Positions 4,483 through 8,366 of a DNA stretch of 8,366 bases are shown piece by piece. Positions within the stretch are counted from its first letter, which is position 1, and the number at the start of each line of letters is the position of its first letter. Location: contig JBJTYE010000122.1 of NCBI GenBank assembly GCA_046082625.1, positions 1 to 8,366 of the forward strand. Reading direction: 5' to 3'. Below the pieces are notes generated by a model. It had not been told where the DNA came from. It did not search any database and saw only the letters and a list, made by a program, of their open reading frames with translations. Source of the stretch: Casp-actino8 sp046082625 (GTDB lineage: Bacteria; Actinomycetota; Acidimicrobiia; Acidimicrobiales; Ilumatobacteraceae). Made by a program: the position numbers and the translations under genes.

Positions 4483-7400
4483 GTGGCCTCACGAACATCC
4501 GCACGCGAGCGTTATTCATTCGCCAACCTCGACGAGGATTCGGCGAAGTTGAAGATTCAGGTCCCTGACCCGATCACCGGCCGTACCTCATGGGTGAACT
4601 TCGAAGAACCCCATTTCATCGAAATTCAGAAGAAGAGTTTCCAAGATTTCCTTCGCAAGGGTCTCCAGGCCACTTTCGAAGACATTTCGCCGATCGAGGA
4701 CTTCCATGGCAATTTGAGGTTGGAACTGAAGTGGACTTTCCCGGAAGACGAGGACTCCGAGGCTCAACTCTTCCCCCAGCCCAAGTTCACGGTCGAGGAG
4801 TGCCGCGAAAAGGGCCACACGTATCAGCGTTCCATCAACGTGATGGCCACCTTCTCCAATCGCCAGACCGGAGAGGTCCGCGAACAATTGGTGTTCATGG
4901 GCGACTTCCCGATGATGACCGAGAAGGGGACCTTCATCATCAACGGCACCGAGCGCGTGGTCGTGTCGCAGCTGGTGCGTTCCCCCGGTGTGATCTTCGA
5001 ACCGGGTGAGCGATTCCGTCTGCGCAATCTGGCCAAGCACCAATTGGTGAAAGGCACCATCCACCCGCAGCGCGGCGAGTGGTTGGAGTTCGACGTCGAG
5101 CAGAAGCCCGGCAAGGACGTCACCGCCGGTACCCGCGTGGCCCGCAAGCGCCGGATGAGTATCTTCACCCTGTTGCGCGCCCTCGGCTACGACGAGGATC
5201 ACGCACCCGGATTCCTCGATCGCTTCGTGGCCTACTTCGATTTCCTCGAAGGACAGTGGGAGAAGGAGCGCAACCTCGCGCCCACCCAGAACGAAGCCCT
5301 CGTCGAGATCTACAAGCGAGCCCGTCCGGGCGAACCGCCGTCGCTGGAGTCGGCTCGTGCCTACTTCAAGAACGCCTTCTTCGACTCCAAGCGCTACGAC
5401 CTGTCCCGCGTCGGCCGCTACAAGTTGGACCGCAAGTTGGGCGAAGAGATCGCCAAGTTGGACGCCATGTTCGGACCCGGTACCCGCAAGCGGGGCGCCA
5501 AGTTCGCCGTCGAACTGGACGATCCGAACAAGCGACCGATCGAGAGCGATCCGGATGACGACAACGTGCTGCGTCCGAACGAGGTGTTGGCAACGATCTC
5601 CTACATGCTGCACCTGGTCAAGCAGGAACCCGGCTATCGCCTCGACGATCAGGACCACTTCGCCAACCGTCGCATCCGCTCGGTCGGAGAACTGATCCAG
5701 AATCAGATCCGCATCGGCTTGTCCCGAATGGAGCGAGTGGTTCGCGAGCGTATGACCACGCAGGATCCCGAGTCCATCACCCCCATCACGTTGATCAATA
5801 CGCGGCCGGTCATGGCGGCGATCAAGGAGTTCTTCGGAACCAGCCAGCTCTCGCAGTTGATGGACCAGGTCAACCCGCTGTCGGGTCTCACGCACCGCCG
5901 TCGGCTTTCGGCACTCGGACCCGGAGGCCTCAGCCGTGAGCGCGCCGGCTTCGAAGTCCGTGACGTGCACTTCTCGCATTATGGCCGGATGTGTCCCATC
6001 GAGACCCCCGAAGGCCCGAACATCGGTCTGATCGGAGCGCTCTCCACCTATGCCCGAGTCAACGAGTTCGGCTTCATCGAGAGCCCGTACCGCAAGGTCG
6101 AGGATGGGCGCGTGACGAACAAGGTCGTCTACATGCCCGCCGATGAAGAAGAGAAGTACGTGGTGGCCCAGGCGAATACGGCCATCAATCCGGACGGCTC
6201 GTTCAAGGACGACAAGATTCTGGTGCGTCGCTCTCCCCAGGCGGCCAGCCTGGAAGACCTGCGCAAGATGCTGGAGGCCGAGAGTTTCTTCGGTGCCACC
6301 ACCGACATCTTGACCGTGTCACCGAACGAAGTGGAGTTCATCGACGTCTCTCCCAAGCAGATCGTCTCGGTGGCCACCGCCCTGATTCCGTTCCTCGAGC
6401 ACGACGATGCCAACCGCGCCCTCATGGGTGCGAACATGCAGCGTCAGGCCGTGCCTCTGGTGCGCACCGAGTCTCCGTACGTGGGAACAGGCCTCGAGAA
6501 GAGGGCGGCTGCGGACGGTGCTGACATGATCGTCGCAGCCGATGCCGGTGAGGTCGTCGAAGTCTCGGGAGAGAAGATCGTTGTTCGCTACGTCGACCAA
6601 AAACGCGACACTCCGTATCTTCTGCACAAGTTCCGTCGGTCGAACCACAACACCTGTGTGAACCAGATCCCTCGGGTCACCGAAGGTCAAAAGGTGAAGA
6701 AGGGTGATTTGATCGCCGACGGGCCGAGCACCGATCACGGTGAACTGGCTCTGGGCAAGAACCTGCTGGTGGCACTCATGCCCTGGGAGGGCTACAACTT
6801 CGAGGACGCCATCATCCTGTCCGATCGCCTGGTGCGCGACGACGTGCTCACCTCGATCCACATCCACGAGTACACGGTGGACGCCCGTGACACCAAGCTC
6901 GGTCCGGAGGAGATCACCCGGGACATCCCGAACCTCTCCGACGACATCTTGCGCGACCTCGACGACCGCGGTGTCATCCGCGTGGGCGCCGAGGTCGGCC
7001 CGGGTGACGTGCTGGTTGGCAAGGTGACGCCCAAGGGCGAGACCGAACTCACCCCCGAAGAGCGCCTGTTGCGCGCCATCTTCGGTGAAAAGGCCCGTGA
7101 AGTCCGTGACACTTCGCTCAAGGTGCCTCACGGCGAGAGCGGCAAGGTGATCCACGTCTCGATGCTCGATCGCAACGAAGGCGGCGAACTGGCCCCCGGT
7201 GTCAATCAGATGGTGAAGGTACTGGTGGCCCAGAAGCGCAAGATCAGCGTGGGCGACAAGTTGGCCGGCCGTCACGGCAACAAGGGAGTCATTTCCAAGA
7301 TTCTCCCGCAGGCCGACATGCCGTATCTGAAGGACGGCACCCCGGTGGACATCATCCTGAACCCACTCGGCGTTCCCAGTCGAATGAACGTGGGTCAGGT

Positions 7401-8199
7401 CCTCGAAGCCCATCTCGGATACGCCGCCCGCTGGGGTTGGACCAACCCCGACGGAACGCGAGTCGGTGACGAACCGGTGCTCGGGACCGAGTCGAAGACG
7501 CGGCCGAGCACCCCGCCGGCCAAGTTCATCGCCACTCCGGTCTTCGACGGCGCCCACTGGGACGAAGCCGAACAGGCCGGCAAGCATCCGACCATCAAGC
7601 GCATCCTGGAGAACCTGCATCCGGAGACCGCGTCCGGCGAACGTCTGATCCAGCCCACCGGCAAGGCTCAATTGTTCAATGGTCGTACCGGTGAGGTCTA
7701 CGACTCCGAGATCACCGTCGGCTACATGTACATCCTGAAGTTGTCCCACTTGGTGGACGACAAGATCCATGCCCGGTCGACCGGTCCGTACAGCATGATC
7801 ACCCAGCAGCCGCTCGGTGGTAAGGCTCAGTTCGGTGGTCAGCGTTTCGGCGAAATGGAAGTGTGGGCTCTCGAGGCCTACGGAGCGGCCTACTGCCTGC
7901 AGGAGCTGCTCACCATCAAGTCCGACGACGTTCTCGGCCGCGTGAAGGTGTACGAGGCCATCGTCAAGGGCGACAACATCCCCGAACCGGGTATCCCGGA
8001 GAGCTTCAAGGTGCTCATGAAGGAGATGCAGGCCCTCTGCCTGAACGTCGAGGTCCTCGGATCCGACGGCAGCGAGATCGAGATGAAGGAAATCGACGAA
8101 GAGGTGTACAACACCGCCGAGGCCCTTGGTATCGACATCAGCCGACCGGAGCGCGGGAGCGATCAGGACGATCGCGACCGGGCCATGGGCCGCCGCTGA
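4483..8199 (+). CDS. rpoB: DNA-directed RNA polymerase subunit beta
   Basis: A 1238-residue RpoB, half of the catalytic core of RNA polymerase. The GTG at 4483 is well fixed: AGGAG at 4472-4476 and an in-frame TAG at 4471-4473 rule out an earlier start. Protrusion and lobe occupy roughly the first 430 residues, with RSPGVIFEPG near 166. The rifampicin region starts at GTSQLSQ (452) and runs through THRRRLSALGPGGL. His471 and Ser476 (E. coli 526 and 531) are kept, but Leu459 and Val463 replace E. coli Phe514 and Asn518. Active-site-near MPWEGYNFEDAI is at 766-777 with Glu774-Asp775 (E. coli 813-814). Lys918 and Lys926 in KRKISVGDK match E. coli Lys1065 and Lys1073; GRHGNKG is at 929-935. It is somewhat longer than mycobacterial RpoB (about 1170), partly through extra sequence near 320-366. 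The C-terminal tail is charged. Confidence 0.99.
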   Translation: MASRTSARERYSFANLDEDSAKLKIQVPDPITGRTSWVNFEEPHFIEIQKKSFQDFLRKGLQATFEDISPIEDFHGNLRLELKWTFPEDEDSEAQLFPQPKFTVEECREKGHTYQRSINVMATFSNRQTGEVREQLVFMGDFPMMTEKGTFIINGTERVVVSQLVRSPGVIFEPGERFRLRNLAKHQLVKGTIHPQRGEWLEFDVEQKPGKDVTAGTRVARKRRMSIFTLLRALGYDEDHAPGFLDRFVAYFDFLEGQWEKERNLAPTQNEALVEIYKRARPGEPPSLESARAYFKNAFFDSKRYDLSRVGRYKLDRKLGEEIAKLDAMFGPGTRKRGAKFAVELDDPNKRPIESDPDDDNVLRPNEVLATISYMLHLVKQEPGYRLDDQDHFANRRIRSVGELIQNQIRIGLSRMERVVRERMTTQDPESITPITLINTRPVMAAIKEFFGTSQLSQLMDQVNPLSGLTHRRRLSALGPGGLSRERAGFEVRDVHFSHYGRMCPIETPEGPNIGLIGALSTYARVNEFGFIESPYRKVEDGRVTNKVVYMPADEEEKYVVAQANTAINPDGSFKDDKILVRRSPQAASLEDLRKMLEAESFFGATTDILTVSPNEVEFIDVSPKQIVSVATALIPFLEHDDANRALMGANMQRQAVPLVRTESPYVGTGLEKRAAADGADMIVAADAGEVVEVSGEKIVVRYVDQKRDTPYLLHKFRRSNHNTCVNQIPRVTEGQKVKKGDLIADGPSTDHGELALGKNLLVALMPWEGYNFEDAIILSDRLVRDDVLTSIHIHEYTVDARDTKLGPEEITRDIPNLSDDILRDLDDRGVIRVGAEVGPGDVLVGKVTPKGETELTPEERLLRAIFGEKAREVRDTSLKVPHGESGKVIHVSMLDRNEGGELAPGVNQMVKVLVAQKRKISVGDKLAGRHGNKGVISKILPQADMPYLKDGTPVDIILNPLGVPSRMNVGQVLEAHLGYAARWGWTNPDGTRVGDEPVLGTESKTRPSTPPAKFIATPVFDGAHWDEAEQAGKHPTIKRILENLHPETASGERLIQPTGKAQLFNGRTGEVYDSEITVGYMYILKLSHLVDDKIHARSTGPYSMITQQPLGGKAQFGGQRFGEMEVWALEAYGAAYCLQELLTIKSDDVLGRVKVYEAIVKGDNIPEPGIPESFKVLMKEMQALCLNVEVLGSDGSEIEMKEIDEEVYNTAEALGIDISRPERGSDQDDRDRAMGRR

Positions 8200-8253
8200 T
8201 CACGGCAGTACGACGACGAGACAGCGACGAATTCGAAGAGAGAGCGAGAGACG

Positions 8254-8366
8254 ATGCTCGATGTGAACATGTTCGACCAACTGCGGATCGGTCTGGCCAC
8301 GGCCGACGACATCCGCAACTGGTCCAGCGGAGAAGTGAAGAAGCCCGAGACCATCAACTACCGGAC
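8254..8366 (+). CDS. rpoC: DNA-directed RNA polymerase subunit beta', N-terminal start (3' truncated by window)
   Basis: The first 37 codons plus two bases of RpoC. The start MLDVN, followed by LRIGLATADDIRNWS and GEVKKPETINYR, is the standard actinobacterial beta' N-terminus, just ahead of the zinc-binding region (not visible). The ATG at 8254 is chosen over the in-frame ATG at 8269 because the LDVN start is conserved. The upstream region is purine-rich (GAGAGAGCGAGAG, 8237-8249) without a canonical GGAGG. It begins 54 nt after the rpoB stop with no terminator between, as expected for an rpoBC operon. Confidence 0.97.
   Translation, partial: MLDVNMFDQLRIGLATADDIRNWSSGEVKKPETINYR

Overview
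This window is one long, plus-strand, housekeeping cluster: the end of tuf, then rpmG, tRNA-Trp, secE, nusG, rplK, rplA, rplJ, rplL, rpoB and the first codons of rpoC. Every protein gene reads rightward, and nothing suggests mobile DNA, phage, CRISPR or a horizontally acquired cassette. The sequence is GC-rich with mostly G/C-ending codons. RpoC begins MLDVN, RpoB has an SGLTHRRRLSALGPGGLSRER rifampicin region, and NusG has an acidic N-terminal extension. Together these point to the Actinobacteriota. The order tuf-rpmG-trnW-secE and a few sequence details suggest a deep branch such as Acidimicrobiia rather than Streptomyces or Mycobacterium, but that finer placement is inference.

Layout. 1-141 is the EF-Tu C-terminus. 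197-361 is ribosomal protein L33, with one of its four zinc cysteines replaced. 389-461 is tRNA-Trp(CCA). 525-1530 holds secE and nusG, 10 nt apart. 1567-2786 holds rplK and rplA, with a 95-nt gap containing two perfect hairpins. 2787-2978 is the rplJ leader, which folds like the autoregulatory L10 leader. 2979-3971 holds rplJ and rplL, which encode the ribosomal stalk. 3972-4482 is a 511-nt spacer with a strong GC-rich terminator or attenuator hairpin, a duplicated 29-bp GC-rich unit, a good candidate promoter, a pyrimidine-rich stretch with a possible serine-rich leader ORF, and a hairpin just before the rpoB ribosome binding site. 4483-8199 is rpoB (GTG start). 8254-8366 is the start of rpoC.

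The genes cover translation elongation (EF-Tu, L11, L1, the L10-L12 stalk, L33, tRNA-Trp), transcription (NusG, RNA polymerase beta and beta') and protein export (SecE). The spacer before rpoB looks like the control point that separates production of ribosomal stalk proteins from production of RNA polymerase.

I found no new gene system. The most interesting material is non-coding: mutually exclusive hairpins after rplL, hairpins just upstream of ribosome binding sites in four leaders, and a stem sequence shared by the rplA and rpoB leaders. Protein-level oddities are the L33 zinc-site change and two substitutions in the RpoB rifampicin region.
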